Part shown: piece after piece, positions 27,729 through 36,021 of the stretch
Layout of the letters: the number at the start of each line of letters is the position of its first letter
How positions within the stretch are numbered: the first letter of the stretch is position 1
Assembly (NCBI RefSeq): GCF_000154445.1
Contig: NZ_DS499568.1
Origin: Intestinibacter bartlettii
Lineage (GTDB): Bacteria; Bacillota; Clostridia; Peptostreptococcales; Peptostreptococcaceae
DNA: 64,000 nucleotides
Strand: one strand, 5' to 3'
The notes under the pieces: model-generated
Told to the model about the DNA's origin: nothing
What the model saw: the letters and a program-made list of their open reading frames with translations, nothing else
The model's database searches: none
Made by a program: the position numbers and the translations under genes

Positions 27729-28277
27729 ATGATAAAAGAAATAATAGTAGTAGAAGGTAGAGACGATGTTACAGCTGTAAAGAGAGCGTTAGATGCTGAA
27801 CTTATAACAACTGGTGGCTTTGGATTTCCAAAAGGTGTTATGGAGAGAATAAAGGCAGCTCAAAAAAGAAGAGGAGTAATAATCTTTACTGATCCAGATT
27901 TTGCTGGGGAAAAAATCAGAAAGAAAATAGCTCAAGAAGTGCCAGGATGCAAACATGCATTTTTACCGAGGGAAGAAGCGAAAAAAGATGGTGATATCGG
28001 TATAGAAAATGCATCTCCGGAAAGCATATTAAAAGCACTTAATAAAGTTAGAACTGAAAGTTCTGAAAAGAGAAATGAATTCGGACAAGTAGATTTAATA
28101 AGAAATAATTTAATCGGAAATGAAGATGCATCTTATAGAAGAGATAAAATCGGTCAAATATTAGGAATAGGATATGGAAATGCAAAACAATTCTTAAGCA
28201 GACTTAACAATTACGGAGTTACAAGAGAAGAATTTGTTGAAGCAGTAAAATCAATAGATACAGGAGAGGAAAAATAA
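27729..28277 (+). CDS. rnmV: Ribonuclease M5
   Basis: 182 residues. Matures the 5S rRNA ends. The Toprim domain is seen in IIVVEGRDDVTAVKRAL and IIFTDPDFAGEKIRKKI, with GIENASPESILKAL after it. It lies 1 nt before ksgA, the conserved Firmicute pair (yabF-ksgA). The ribosome site is AAAAGGTGA. A 5S target is present at the left edge of this window. Confidence 0.96.
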   Translation: MIKEIIVVEGRDDVTAVKRALDAELITTGGFGFPKGVMERIKAAQKRRGVIIFTDPDFAGEKIRKKIAQEVPGCKHAFLPREEAKKDGDIGIENASPESILKALNKVRTESSEKRNEFGQVDLIRNNLIGNEDASYRRDKIGQILGIGYGNAKQFLSRLNNYGVTREEFVEAVKSIDTGEEK

Positions 28278-28278
28278 A

Positions 28279-29145
28279 ATGGATAGACTTTCATCACATA
28301 GAGCAACCAAAGAAGTAGTAAATAAACATAACTTTAAGTTTTCAAAATCACTAGGACAAAACTTTTTAATAGATGATAACGTAATAGATAGAATATTAGA
28401 AGGTGCAAGATTATCAGAAACTGACAGAATAATCGAGGTTGGACCAGGGATAGGTACTTTAACTAGAGAAATGGGAAAAGTAGCTGAAAATGTAGTTGCT
28501 ATAGAAATAGATAAAACATTAATACCAATATTAAAAGAAACATTAGCAGACTTAGACAATGTTGAAGTTGTAAATGAAGATATATTAAAAGTCGATGTTC
28601 AAGGATTAATAAATGAAAAATTAAATGGAGGACCAGTAAAATTAGTCGCAAATCTTCCATATTATATAACTACTCCAATAGTTATGAAATTCTTAGAAGA
28701 AGATATACCTGTTACTGATATAGTAGTTATGGTTCAAAAAGAAGTTGCAGATAGAATGAATGCAAAACCATCTACAAAAGATTACGGTGCATTATCAGTA
28801 GCGGTTCAATATTATTGTGATACAGAAATAGTTGCAAAAGCTCCAAGACACATGTTTGTCCCACAGCCAAATGTAGATTCAATAGTTATAGGGCTTCATG
28901 TTAGAGATGAGAAAAAATATGTAGTTGATAATGAAGATATTTTCTTCAAAACAGTAAAAGCATCTTTCGGTCAAAGAAGAAAAACTTTATTAAATTCGCT
29001 AGGTGGATTAGGATTTTTATCTAAAGACGAGATAAGAGAAGCATTACAAGCTGCAAACATCGATGAAAAAAGAAGAGGAGAAACTCTTAGCATAGATGAA
29101 TTTGCGAATTTATCTAATGAAATAAATAAATTTTCATCTAAATAA
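28279..29145 (+). CDS. ksgA: 16S rRNA A1518/A1519 N6-dimethyltransferase
   Basis: 288 residues. SAM-binding and substrate motifs: FSKSLGQNFLIDDNVID, IEVGPGIGTLTREM (about 53-66), VNEDILKVD and the catalytic NLPYYITTPI (about 125-134). The C-terminal domain has FGQRRKTLLNSL. It dimethylates the two adenines of the helix 45 loop. AGGAGAGG at the end of rnmV provides the ribosome site. Confidence 0.97.
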   Translation: MDRLSSHRATKEVVNKHNFKFSKSLGQNFLIDDNVIDRILEGARLSETDRIIEVGPGIGTLTREMGKVAENVVAIEIDKTLIPILKETLADLDNVEVVNEDILKVDVQGLINEKLNGGPVKLVANLPYYITTPIVMKFLEEDIPVTDIVVMVQKEVADRMNAKPSTKDYGALSVAVQYYCDTEIVAKAPRHMFVPQPNVDSIVIGLHVRDEKKYVVDNEDIFFKTVKASFGQRRKTLLNSLGGLGFLSKDEIREALQAANIDEKRRGETLSIDEFANLSNEINKFSSK

Positions 29146-29160
29146 TACTATTTTCCAAAA

Positions 29161-29198
29161 CCTTAAACATATAATATTTTGAGCAGGTATGTTTAAGG
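29161..29198 (+). promoter_or_regulatory. Hairpin running into the ribosome site of the acidic-protein gene
   Basis: CCTTAAACATA (29161-29171) pairs perfectly with TATGTTTAAGG (29188-29198). The last AAGG of the stem is also the first part of the AAGGAGGG ribosome site (29195-29202) for the GTG at 29210. It could sequester the site. It has no T run. Confidence 0.55.
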
Positions 29199-29209
29199 AG
29201 GGATAAGTA

Positions 29210-30601
29210 GTGGTTTCTAAAAGAAAATTTAAAAGAGACTATATCATATTAGAGGCAAAGGACATGAACTTTAGAAGTAAAGAACGTGTTCTTCCTAAAG
29301 CCTTTGCCAAAATAGAAATTAATGATGAAAAATCTGTAGTAGCCTTATATGTAGAAAATCTAAAAAATTTAAAAGACGGATATGATGTAATCGCTCTTCG
29401 TACTGATTATGAAAGATTAAATTTAGGAAGAATAAATCTTAATTCACAAGGAAAAGGTGAATTCGTATTAGATTTAAATGAAGAAGATAGCGATATTAAA
29501 GCGATAGCACTTACTTATGAAAAATATGTTCCACTTATAGGTTTTAAGGGAAATAAAATAGAAAACTACGAAGAATTAATATTTGAACCAGAAGAAGAAA
29601 TAATAGAATATGTAGAAGCTGATGACAGATCAGATTATGAAGTATACGAAGAAGTAGAATATATAGATCCTGAAAATGGTGGATATGAGTATGAAGAAAT
29701 AGAATATATTTATGAAGATGATTTAGGTGAAGATGATATTGAAGAAAATGAAGAACAAGATGTAGAGATGCAGCAAGAACAACAACCAGTGTCAGAATCA
29801 GAAGCAGAATCACAACAGATAGAAGAAAATCAACAAGAACAAGAACCAGCACAAGTAGAAGAATACGAATATATTGAATATGAAGAAATAACTAATCAAG
29901 AACCTGAGTATGAATACGAATATGAAGAAATAGAAGAAGAGGACGAGGATGAAACTGAAGATATTCCGGTTGAACCAGGTCCAGGACCAGTAATAAAACC
30001 TAAAAAAGAATGTGCAAAACCTTTACAACTTCCAAAAGAAGAAAGAGATAATAACAAATCAAAACAACAAAAACAAAATTCTAAAGATAAAAATCCAACT
30101 AAACGAAAAAATGCAAAACAAGAACAATATAGTAATCCAAAAGTTATACAAAAAAATAATACTGAATTTGAAGAAAAAATAAGTGCAGGAAAATTACTTA
30201 TGCCTAGACAAATTAAAAAAGGTTTAAAATATTTTAAAGAGGTTAAACCTTTTGCAGCAGATTATATTCCAAATACAAGATGGTGGAAGATAGAAATAAC
30301 ACCAACTACTATGAGTGGATATACAATGCCTTACTTAGGATATGTAAATAGCCTAAATTATACGATGTATAGTGATATAGCTATGAATTCATATAAATAT
30401 AGACATTACTTATTCGGAGTACAATATGATGAGTATAACAAGAGAAAAAATTATATATATGCTATTCCGGGCAAAAAATCAGAACAACCAGATAAAGGTA
30501 CAACAGGATTTACAACATATCAGGCATGTGACAATAGAAGTAGCAGTTTAGGTTATTGGATGTGTTTTATAGATTCAAAAGCACGTAAAATAGAAAAATA
30601 G
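29210..30601 (+). CDS. Unrecognised protein with acidic Tyr/Glu-rich linker between two domains
   Basis: 463 residues in three parts. An N-terminal domain (about 1-115, KRKFKRDYIILEAKDMNFRS) looks like a beta-rich fold. A very acidic linker (about 120-255) is built of YE-rich runs such as EYEEIEYIYEDD and EYEYEYEEIEEEDEDE, then PVEPGPGPV and a Lys/Gln/Asn-rich stretch. A conserved-looking C-terminal domain (about 325-463) has several aromatic residues, e.g. YIPNTRWWKIEITPTTMSGY and SLGYWMCFIDSKARKIEK. No signal peptide or membrane helix. GTG start with AAGGAGGG at 7 nt. It takes the place after ksgA where Bacillus has yabG. A spore-structure role is possible but only inferred from context. 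Confidence 0.75.
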   Translation: MVSKRKFKRDYIILEAKDMNFRSKERVLPKAFAKIEINDEKSVVALYVENLKNLKDGYDVIALRTDYERLNLGRINLNSQGKGEFVLDLNEEDSDIKAIALTYEKYVPLIGFKGNKIENYEELIFEPEEEIIEYVEADDRSDYEVYEEVEYIDPENGGYEYEEIEYIYEDDLGEDDIEENEEQDVEMQQEQQPVSESEAESQQIEENQQEQEPAQVEEYEYIEYEEITNQEPEYEYEYEEIEEEDEDETEDIPVEPGPGPVIKPKKECAKPLQLPKEERDNNKSKQQKQNSKDKNPTKRKNAKQEQYSNPKVIQKNNTEFEEKISAGKLLMPRQIKKGLKYFKEVKPFAADYIPNTRWWKIEITPTTMSGYTMPYLGYVNSLNYTMYSDIAMNSYKYRHYLFGVQYDEYNKRKNYIYAIPGKKSEQPDKGTTGFTTYQACDNRSSSLGYWMCFIDSKARKIEK

Positions 30602-30646
30602 GATAATATCAATTGAGAATTAAATGAAAAAAATCGCCTGTAAATA

Positions 30647-30675
30647 TTACAATTTTTGATTTAGAGTGATATAAT
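30647..30675 (+). promoter_or_regulatory. Probable sigma-A promoter upstream of the cation efflux gene
   Basis: TTACAA (30647-30652), 17-nt spacer, perfect TATAAT (30670-30675). Confidence 0.55.
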
Positions 30676-30796
30676 ATATAGAATAACATAATAAAATTCT
30701 CGAAAATTTGTTTTAAAACAAATTTAATGGATATATATAAATAAAATATAAAATCATAAAGTAAAAAATAATAAGCATAATTTGATATAAAAGCAA

Positions 30797-30828
30797 GAAA
30801 ATCGCCTAGGATTCCTAGGTGATTTTTA
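30797..30828 (+). terminator. Intrinsic terminator between acidic-protein and cation efflux genes
   Basis: AAAATC-G-CCTAGGA pairs with TCCTAGG-T-GATTTT, one G-U pair, followed by T. It can end the upstream gene or act as an attenuator for the downstream one. Confidence 0.75.
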
Positions 30829-30913
30829 CGTTTTTGGGAAGTGATAATCGATATTGAAAGAAATATATATCCATTAACAATATAAAAGATATTTTAACTA
30901 GGAGGGAAATTCG

Positions 30914-31888
30914 ATGGAAACAAGATATGAGGAAGCAAGTAAAGTAACTATTTTAGCAATTTTATGGAACGTATTTTTATCAGTGATAAAAATATTTGCA
31001 GGGGTAATTGGTAATTCAACTGCGATGATAGCAGATGGTATACATTCTGCATCAGATATTATTACATCAGTAGGGGTCTTAATAGGAAATAAAATTTCAT
31101 CAAAACCAGGGGATAAAGAACATAATTATGGCCATGAAAAGGCTGAAACATTGGTATCATTTTTATTATCAATAATATTAATAGCAGTAGCTGTAACTAT
31201 AGGTGTTGATGGTGCAAAGAAAATGTTAAACTTAAATGAAGTTAAAGTACCAACGTTAATGCCACTTGTAGTAGCTGTAATTTCAATAGCGATAAAAGAA
31301 TATCAATATAGAATTACTATAAAAGTAGCTAAAAAAATAAACTCACCAGCACTTAAAGCGGATGCATGGCACCATAGATCAGATGCATTTTCATCGGTAG
31401 CAGCTTTTATAGGTATAGGTGGGGCAATGCTTGGTTATAAAATATTAGAGCCAATAGCAACTATAGTAGTTGCAGTAATTGTATGTAAGGTTGCACTAGA
31501 GATATTTATAAATGCGATGAATGAACTTATGGATGTTTCTATATCAGAAGAAGAGGAAAAGAAAATATTAGAATATTGTAAGAATACAAATGGTGTAAAA
31601 CACATTAAAACTATGAGAACTAGAAAACACGGTGCATTTGCATATGTAGACTTGGTTATATGTGTAGATGGAAATTTAACAGTAATCCAAGGGCATGATA
31701 TAGCTAGTGATCTAGAAAAAAAATTAATAGATGAAATAAGTCTTATAAAAGGGATAACAGTTCACGTAGAACCTTGTAGTAATAAAGTAGATTCATGTGA
31801 TAAAGAAATAAGCAAAGAACCACAAATACTAAAAGAACATATATGTACCGAATGTAATTCTAAAGATTGTCTTAATAATAGTAAATAA
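30914..31888 (+). CDS. Cation diffusion facilitator metal efflux transporter
   Basis: 324 residues, six membrane helices, then a cytoplasmic domain. Metal-site motifs are in TAMIADGIHSASDIITS (about 33-49), HNYGHEKAETLVSF (about 74-87) and ADAWHHRSDAFSSVAAF (about 150-166). It exports Zn, Fe or Mn by proton antiport. The C-terminal tail is Cys/His-rich (EPCSNKVDSCDKE, HICTECNSKDC), an extra metal-binding region beyond the normal family end. AGGAGGG precedes the ATG. The preceding leader may be attenuated. Confidence 0.93.
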   Translation: METRYEEASKVTILAILWNVFLSVIKIFAGVIGNSTAMIADGIHSASDIITSVGVLIGNKISSKPGDKEHNYGHEKAETLVSFLLSIILIAVAVTIGVDGAKKMLNLNEVKVPTLMPLVVAVISIAIKEYQYRITIKVAKKINSPALKADAWHHRSDAFSSVAAFIGIGGAMLGYKILEPIATIVVAVIVCKVALEIFINAMNELMDVSISEEEEKKILEYCKNTNGVKHIKTMRTRKHGAFAYVDLVICVDGNLTVIQGHDIASDLEKKLIDEISLIKGITVHVEPCSNKVDSCDKEISKEPQILKEHICTECNSKDCLNNSK

Positions 31889-31956
31889 CACTTAAAAAAT
31901 CAAATGAAAAGTTATATAATTATCATAGATAATTTTAAGGCATGGAGGGAAATATA

Positions 31957-32748
31957 ATGTCAAAAAGAAAGGTAAAGAGAAGTGCCATTTTTATAATCGG
32001 TATAATTAGTTTCTTCATTATATATTTTATATCTTTTAAAGCCTTCTCGGGATTAGGACATAAAGAAGGTAGTAAGCCTGTTAGTACTGAAGAAAAAGTA
32101 GATAGCAGAAGTCTATTAAGTCAATTTAAAAGTAAAAATAAAATATATATATCAGATGGAAATGTCTCAAATGTTAGGATGGAAGATGAAAAGGTAGAAG
32201 AGTTTCGCTATTCTTTTAATGAATTTAGTAAAATAAGGACTCCAGATTCTTATAAACCTGTTTATGAGGGGTATACTGACGATGATATAAGATTTTCAAC
32301 AGATTTAAATGTATTTAGGGTTTATACAGTAAATAAAGAAGAATATTATAAAGTACCAGTATCTTATAAAAAAGAATTTAAAGAAATATTAGATACTAGT
32401 ATATATACTTCTTTTGATTTTATAAAACAATATAAAACATGGAAACAGGTTACTATAGATTATGGCGATGAAACTAAAAAAGTAATCGGATGGAGTTATG
32501 ATGATTTAGCTAGTAAGATGGTTCAAAAGAGATTAGTCGGAAAAATCCAACCAGAAAAAGCTAGAGCAAGATGTAAATACAAGTTTACAATAAATATAAA
32601 ATCAGATAACTACGAAGCTAGAGTAGATATAATGGGAGAGGATTACGTAAAAATAACAGTAAATAATTTAATCTCTTACTACGAAGTTTCTAACAACCTT
32701 TACAATTATATTAAAACTGACATATTCAAGATAGCGGATAGTGAATAA
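31957..32748 (+). CDS. Membrane-anchored hypothetical protein
   Basis: 263 residues. N-terminal basic KRKVKRSAIFIIGI then one hydrophobic segment (about 10-30) with no lipobox, followed by a soluble extracytoplasmic domain. The ATG at 31957 follows GGAGGG; the in-frame start at 31942 lacks a ribosome site. I do not recognise the domain. It contains YKTWKQVTIDYGDETKK and YVKITVNNLISYYEVSNN, which look beta-rich. Its stop is followed by a large terminator shared with murC. Confidence 0.7.
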   Translation: MSKRKVKRSAIFIIGIISFFIIYFISFKAFSGLGHKEGSKPVSTEEKVDSRSLLSQFKSKNKIYISDGNVSNVRMEDEKVEEFRYSFNEFSKIRTPDSYKPVYEGYTDDDIRFSTDLNVFRVYTVNKEEYYKVPVSYKKEFKEILDTSIYTSFDFIKQYKTWKQVTIDYGDETKKVIGWSYDDLASKMVQKRLVGKIQPEKARARCKYKFTINIKSDNYEARVDIMGEDYVKITVNNLISYYEVSNNLYNYIKTDIFKIADSE

Positions 32749-32797
32749 TTAAAGCACTTAAACAAACTATGATTTTTATAAAACTATACTATATATA

Positions 32798-32859
32798 AAA
32801 AGAGACTAGATAAGTGATATGATTCTACTTATAGAATATATCACAAACTAGTCTCTTTT
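32798..32859. terminator. Nested bidirectional terminator between convergent genes
   Basis: Outer stem AAAGAGACTAG/CTAGTCTCTTT, middle stem GTGATAT (32814-32820)/ATATCAC (32838-32844), inner stem ATTCT/AGAAT. A tracts on one side and T tracts on the other serve both strands. Confidence 0.85.
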
Positions 32860-32871
32860 CTATTTAAACGA

Positions 32872-34224
32872 TTAATTTTCTTTTATTAATTCTTCACCAA
32901 CTAAGTAGATTGGTCCAGCACCAGTAGTTATCACTACGTCGTTTTCTTTAACATTTTCTTTTAAGTATTTAACTATATCTTCAAATTGAGATATATAGAT
33001 TGCATCAACATTGTTATGTTGTAATTTTTCAACTAAATCTCTTGAATGTACAGTTCCTGGGTCATCTTCTCTAGCAGCATATATATCAGTGATTATAACT
33101 TTATCAGCTGAATAGAATGCTTCTGCGAATTCATCAAGTAAAGAAATTGTTCTACTATAAGTATGAGGTTGGAATACACACCATAGAGTTCCTTTTTTGA
33201 ATCTTTTAGCAGTAGATAAAGTAGCTTTTATTTCAGTTGGATGGTGGGCATAATCATCTATTATTGCAGCACCATTGTATTGACCTTTTCTTTCAAATCT
33301 TCTACCAACACCAGTGTAATCTATAATTCCTTCTTTTACAGTTTCTAAATCTATTCCAGAAACTAATGAAACGATTATTGCTGATGTAGCATTGTAGATA
33401 TTGTGAAGACCAGGTACGCTTAATTTAAATCCAGTTAATTTTTTACCCATGTAGTTTAAATCAAAAGAACCACATCCTAAATCATCAAAAGCTATATTTT
33501 CGATAATTACATCATTTGATTCTTTTTTACCGAATTTGATAGCCTTTGCCTTAACATCATGTAGTATATCCATATTTTGATTATCTCCATTAATTACAAA
33601 GTAACCATCAGAAGGTAAAAGTTTACCGAATTTATTGAATGAAGCTTTTATTTCATCTATTCCTGAGAAGTAATCAAGATGATCTTCTTCTATATTTAAA
33701 ACAATCGCAATTTTAGGGTTGAAGTTTAAGAAACTATCAACATATTCACAAGCTTCAGTTATAAAATGATCAGAATGACCTATTTTAACATTTCCACCAA
33801 TTGATTTTAGATTTCCACCAACTAATATCGTAGGATCTAATTCAGCATGCTCAAATATAGTAGATAACATAGAAGTTGTAGTTGTTTTTCCATGTGTTCC
33901 AGAAACAGCTATTGAGTTTTTATATTCTCTCATTAGTTGTCCTAAAAATGCTGCTCTATTTATTGTTAATTTATTTTTATTTTTTGCCTCGATTAATTCA
34001 GGGTTGTCAGGGTGAATAGCTGCTGTATAAACAACTATATCGATATCATCAGAAATATTTTCTTTAGCATGACCTATAAAGATTTTTGCACCTTGAGAAG
34101 CTAATTTCTCTGTAAGCTCTGAACCATGCATATCAGAACCAGAAACATTGTACTTTTTATTAATACAAATTTCTGCTAAGGCACTCATACTAATACCACC
34201 TATACCAATAAAATGTATATTCAT
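32872..34224 (-). CDS. murC: UDP-N-acetylmuramate--L-alanine ligase
   Basis: 450 residues. Adds L-alanine to UDP-MurNAc in cytosolic peptidoglycan synthesis. Motifs: FIGIGGISMSALAEI at the N terminus, AVSGTHGKTTTTSM (ATP site, about 108-121), EACEYVDSFLNF, LNIEEDHLDYF, and DDYAHHPTEI. The start ATG (first base 34224) has AAGGTGG 8 nt upstream on the minus strand; an in-frame GTG at 34236 lies inside that ribosome site. Confidence 0.97.
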   Translation of the reverse strand: MNIHFIGIGGISMSALAEICINKKYNVSGSDMHGSELTEKLASQGAKIFIGHAKENISDDIDIVVYTAAIHPDNPELIEAKNKNKLTINRAAFLGQLMREYKNSIAVSGTHGKTTTTSMLSTIFEHAELDPTILVGGNLKSIGGNVKIGHSDHFITEACEYVDSFLNFNPKIAIVLNIEEDHLDYFSGIDEIKASFNKFGKLLPSDGYFVINGDNQNMDILHDVKAKAIKFGKKESNDVIIENIAFDDLGCGSFDLNYMGKKLTGFKLSVPGLHNIYNATSAIIVSLVSGIDLETVKEGIIDYTGVGRRFERKGQYNGAAIIDDYAHHPTEIKATLSTAKRFKKGTLWCVFQPHTYSRTISLLDEFAEAFYSADKVIITDIYAAREDDPGTVHSRDLVEKLQHNNVDAIYISQFEDIVKYLKENVKENDVVITTGAGPIYLVGEELIKEN

Positions 34225-34456
34225 AAATAAAACCACCTTTCTTTTTAATTAAGTCCTATAATCTGAACTATTTATGTGGTATAATTAAATAATGTTCAAT
34301 ATTTAAAGTATAATATGTGCATACTATTACTATATATATACTTTTGTTTATTAAATATTATGTTTAAACATAAATCTTATTATATCATATTGTGATAAAT
34401 TATGCATTAAATACTTTGAATTACAAGGATAGTCGTTTTAGGAGGTTTTAATAATT

Positions 34457-35290
34457 ATGAAGTTTAAAAGAACGGAAAGAATAGGCGCTATAGTAAAAAT
34501 ATTATCAGATAACCCTAATAAAATATATACATTAAGTTTCTTTACAGAAAAATTTAATGCAGCAAAATCTACAATAAGTGAAGACTTACTAGTTGTTAAA
34601 GATGTTTTTGAAAAATTAGAACTAGGAAGAGTAATTACTATTTCAGGAGCAGCTGGAGGAGTTAAATATATTCCTAAAACATCAATAGAAGAAAACAAAC
34701 AATTCCTTATGGAACTATGTGAAAAAATAAATGATGATTCTAGAAAACTTTCTGGAGGTTTCTTATATTTAATAGATTTAATATACAACCCAGCTATAGT
34801 TGCGAAAATCGGGAAAATTTTTGCCTCAAACTTAGATTATAGTGAAGCTGACTATGTAGTAACTATGGAAACAAAAGGGATTCCTATGGCACTTATGACA
34901 GCAAAAGCTATGAACTTACCTCTAGTTATAATAAGAAAAGATATGAAAGTATCTGAAGGACCGACTTTAAGCATGACTTATGTTACTGGAGGTAGCAATA
35001 AAGTAGAGAGTATGAGTTTACCTAGAAAAGCGCTAAAACCAGATAGTAAAGTTATACTAATAGATGATTTTATGAGAGGTGGCGGGACATTAAAGGGAAT
35101 GAAAGATTTAATGCACGAGTTCGGGGCAAAAGTAATTGGTACAGGTGTATTTATATCTACAACAAAACCTCAACAAAAAATGGTAGAAGATTATATATCA
35201 TTAATAGAGTTAGATGATAACGGAGAAACAACAATAGCAAAACCTAATTTCAAAAGATTTAAAGATGAATATAGAGAATTGCAATTTTAA
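34457..35290 (+). CDS. purR: Purine operon repressor PurR (PRPP-sensing)
   Basis: 277 residues. N-terminal winged helix (about 1-70, RTERIGAIVKILSDNP and FNAAKSTISEDL), then a type I phosphoribosyltransferase fold with the PRPP loop VILIDDFMRGGGTLKGM (about 198-214). In Bacillus subtilis the protein represses purine genes and is released by PRPP. AGGAGG lies about 12 nt before the ATG. It is the neighbour of spoVG as in Bacillus, with yabJ missing. Confidence 0.95.
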   Translation: MKFKRTERIGAIVKILSDNPNKIYTLSFFTEKFNAAKSTISEDLLVVKDVFEKLELGRVITISGAAGGVKYIPKTSIEENKQFLMELCEKINDDSRKLSGGFLYLIDLIYNPAIVAKIGKIFASNLDYSEADYVVTMETKGIPMALMTAKAMNLPLVIIRKDMKVSEGPTLSMTYVTGGSNKVESMSLPRKALKPDSKVILIDDFMRGGGTLKGMKDLMHEFGAKVIGTGVFISTTKPQQKMVEDYISLIELDDNGETTIAKPNFKRFKDEYRELQF

Positions 35291-35348
35291 TCTGATTATG
35301 ACAAATAATAAAATAGTTAGAAAATTTTAATTAAAATACAAAAAAAAG

Positions 35349-35377
35349 AAAGGATATCCCTTTTATTTATAGAATTA
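35349..35377 (+). promoter_or_regulatory. Probable sigma-H promoter of spoVG
   Basis: AAAGGATAT (35349-35357), 11-nt spacer, ATAGAATTA (35369-35377) fits the sigma-H consensus RNAGGAWWW-N11/12-RNNGAATWW at all defined positions. The spoVG promoter of Bacillus subtilis is a textbook sigma-H target. A second, sigma-A-like TATAAT lies at 35392-35397. Confidence 0.7.
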
Positions 35378-35438
35378 ATTAGAATACAGTTTATAATAAG
35401 TAATATTTTGTTCAAAATCATAAAGGGGGATATTTAGA

Positions 35439-35718
35439 ATGAATATAACTGACGTAAGAGTAAGAAAAATAACAAACGAAGGAAAAATAGAAATGTATAG
35501 TTTCTATTACTTTTGATAACTTATTTGTTGTTCATGACATAAAAGTAATAGAAGGACATAATGGACTATTCATTGCTATGCCAAGCAGAAAAGTTGGAGA
35601 AGGTAACTTCAGAGATATAGCTCATCCAATAAACGCAGAAATGAGACAAGTTTTAGAAGATGCAGTTTTAAAAGCATACCATGAAGCTTTAGCTCAATTA
35701 GAAGTTGCTGCTGAATAA
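35439..35718 (+). pseudogene. spoVG: SpoVG RNA/DNA-binding regulator, one frameshift
   Basis: SpoVG is a small, conserved RNA- and DNA-binding regulator of septation, capsule and sporulation genes. The first frame reads NITDVRVRKITNEGK then hits a stop. Downstream, another frame gives TFDNLFVVHDIKVIEG and FIAMPSRKVGEGNFRDIAHP. The parts join if one base is dropped near 35489 (GGAAAAATAGAAATG instead of GGAAAAATGAAATG), giving 92 residues, normal for the family. This indel is not in a homopolymer. AAGGGGGA precedes the ATG. Error or true inactivation cannot be separated here. Confidence 0.88.
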
Positions 35719-35746
35719 GTTTATAATTTAAAATTATAATATATTG

Positions 35747-35777
35747 AAAACCGAATCAAATAGATTCGGTTTTTTAT
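35747..35777 (+). terminator. Terminator after spoVG
   Basis: AAAACCGAATC (35747-35757) pairs with GATTCGGTTTT (35763-35773), then TTATTT. Confidence 0.88.
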
Positions 35778-36021
35778 TTACACTAATTTATAATTAGAGC
35801 GAAAAAACTAGCAATTTTTAATAAAAAATGTTATATTATTAGTGACAAATACGAATAATTAATATGTATCGATAAAAATTATTTAGCATACTATAATATT
35901 TTTTAGAAGTTTTTTGAAAAAATTCAACTTTATTGAGAAAAAAATTGGACAAAAGTATATAATATTGTATGTAAATAATTAATTAATTTACAGAAAATAT
36001 TTATATGAATGGAGTGAAGAG

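Larger units (their letters stand above)
30602..30913. other. Intergenic region with a promoter, a palindrome and a terminator
   Basis: No gene is seen. A good promoter (30647-30675) is followed by a perfect 22-bp palindrome at 30704-30725 (AAATTTGTTTT/AAAACAAATTT) and a terminator at 30797-30828. A transcript of about 145 nt is implied, either a small RNA or an attenuated leader of the cation efflux gene. GGAGGG for that gene lies at the right end. Confidence 0.45.

Noticed and set aside
29544..29852. Minus-strand Leu/His-rich frame
   Set aside because: Mirror of the Glu/Tyr-rich coding tract of the plus-strand gene.
34438..34788. Minus-strand open frame over purR
   Set aside because: Antisense shadow of a clear purR; no ribosome site or family features.
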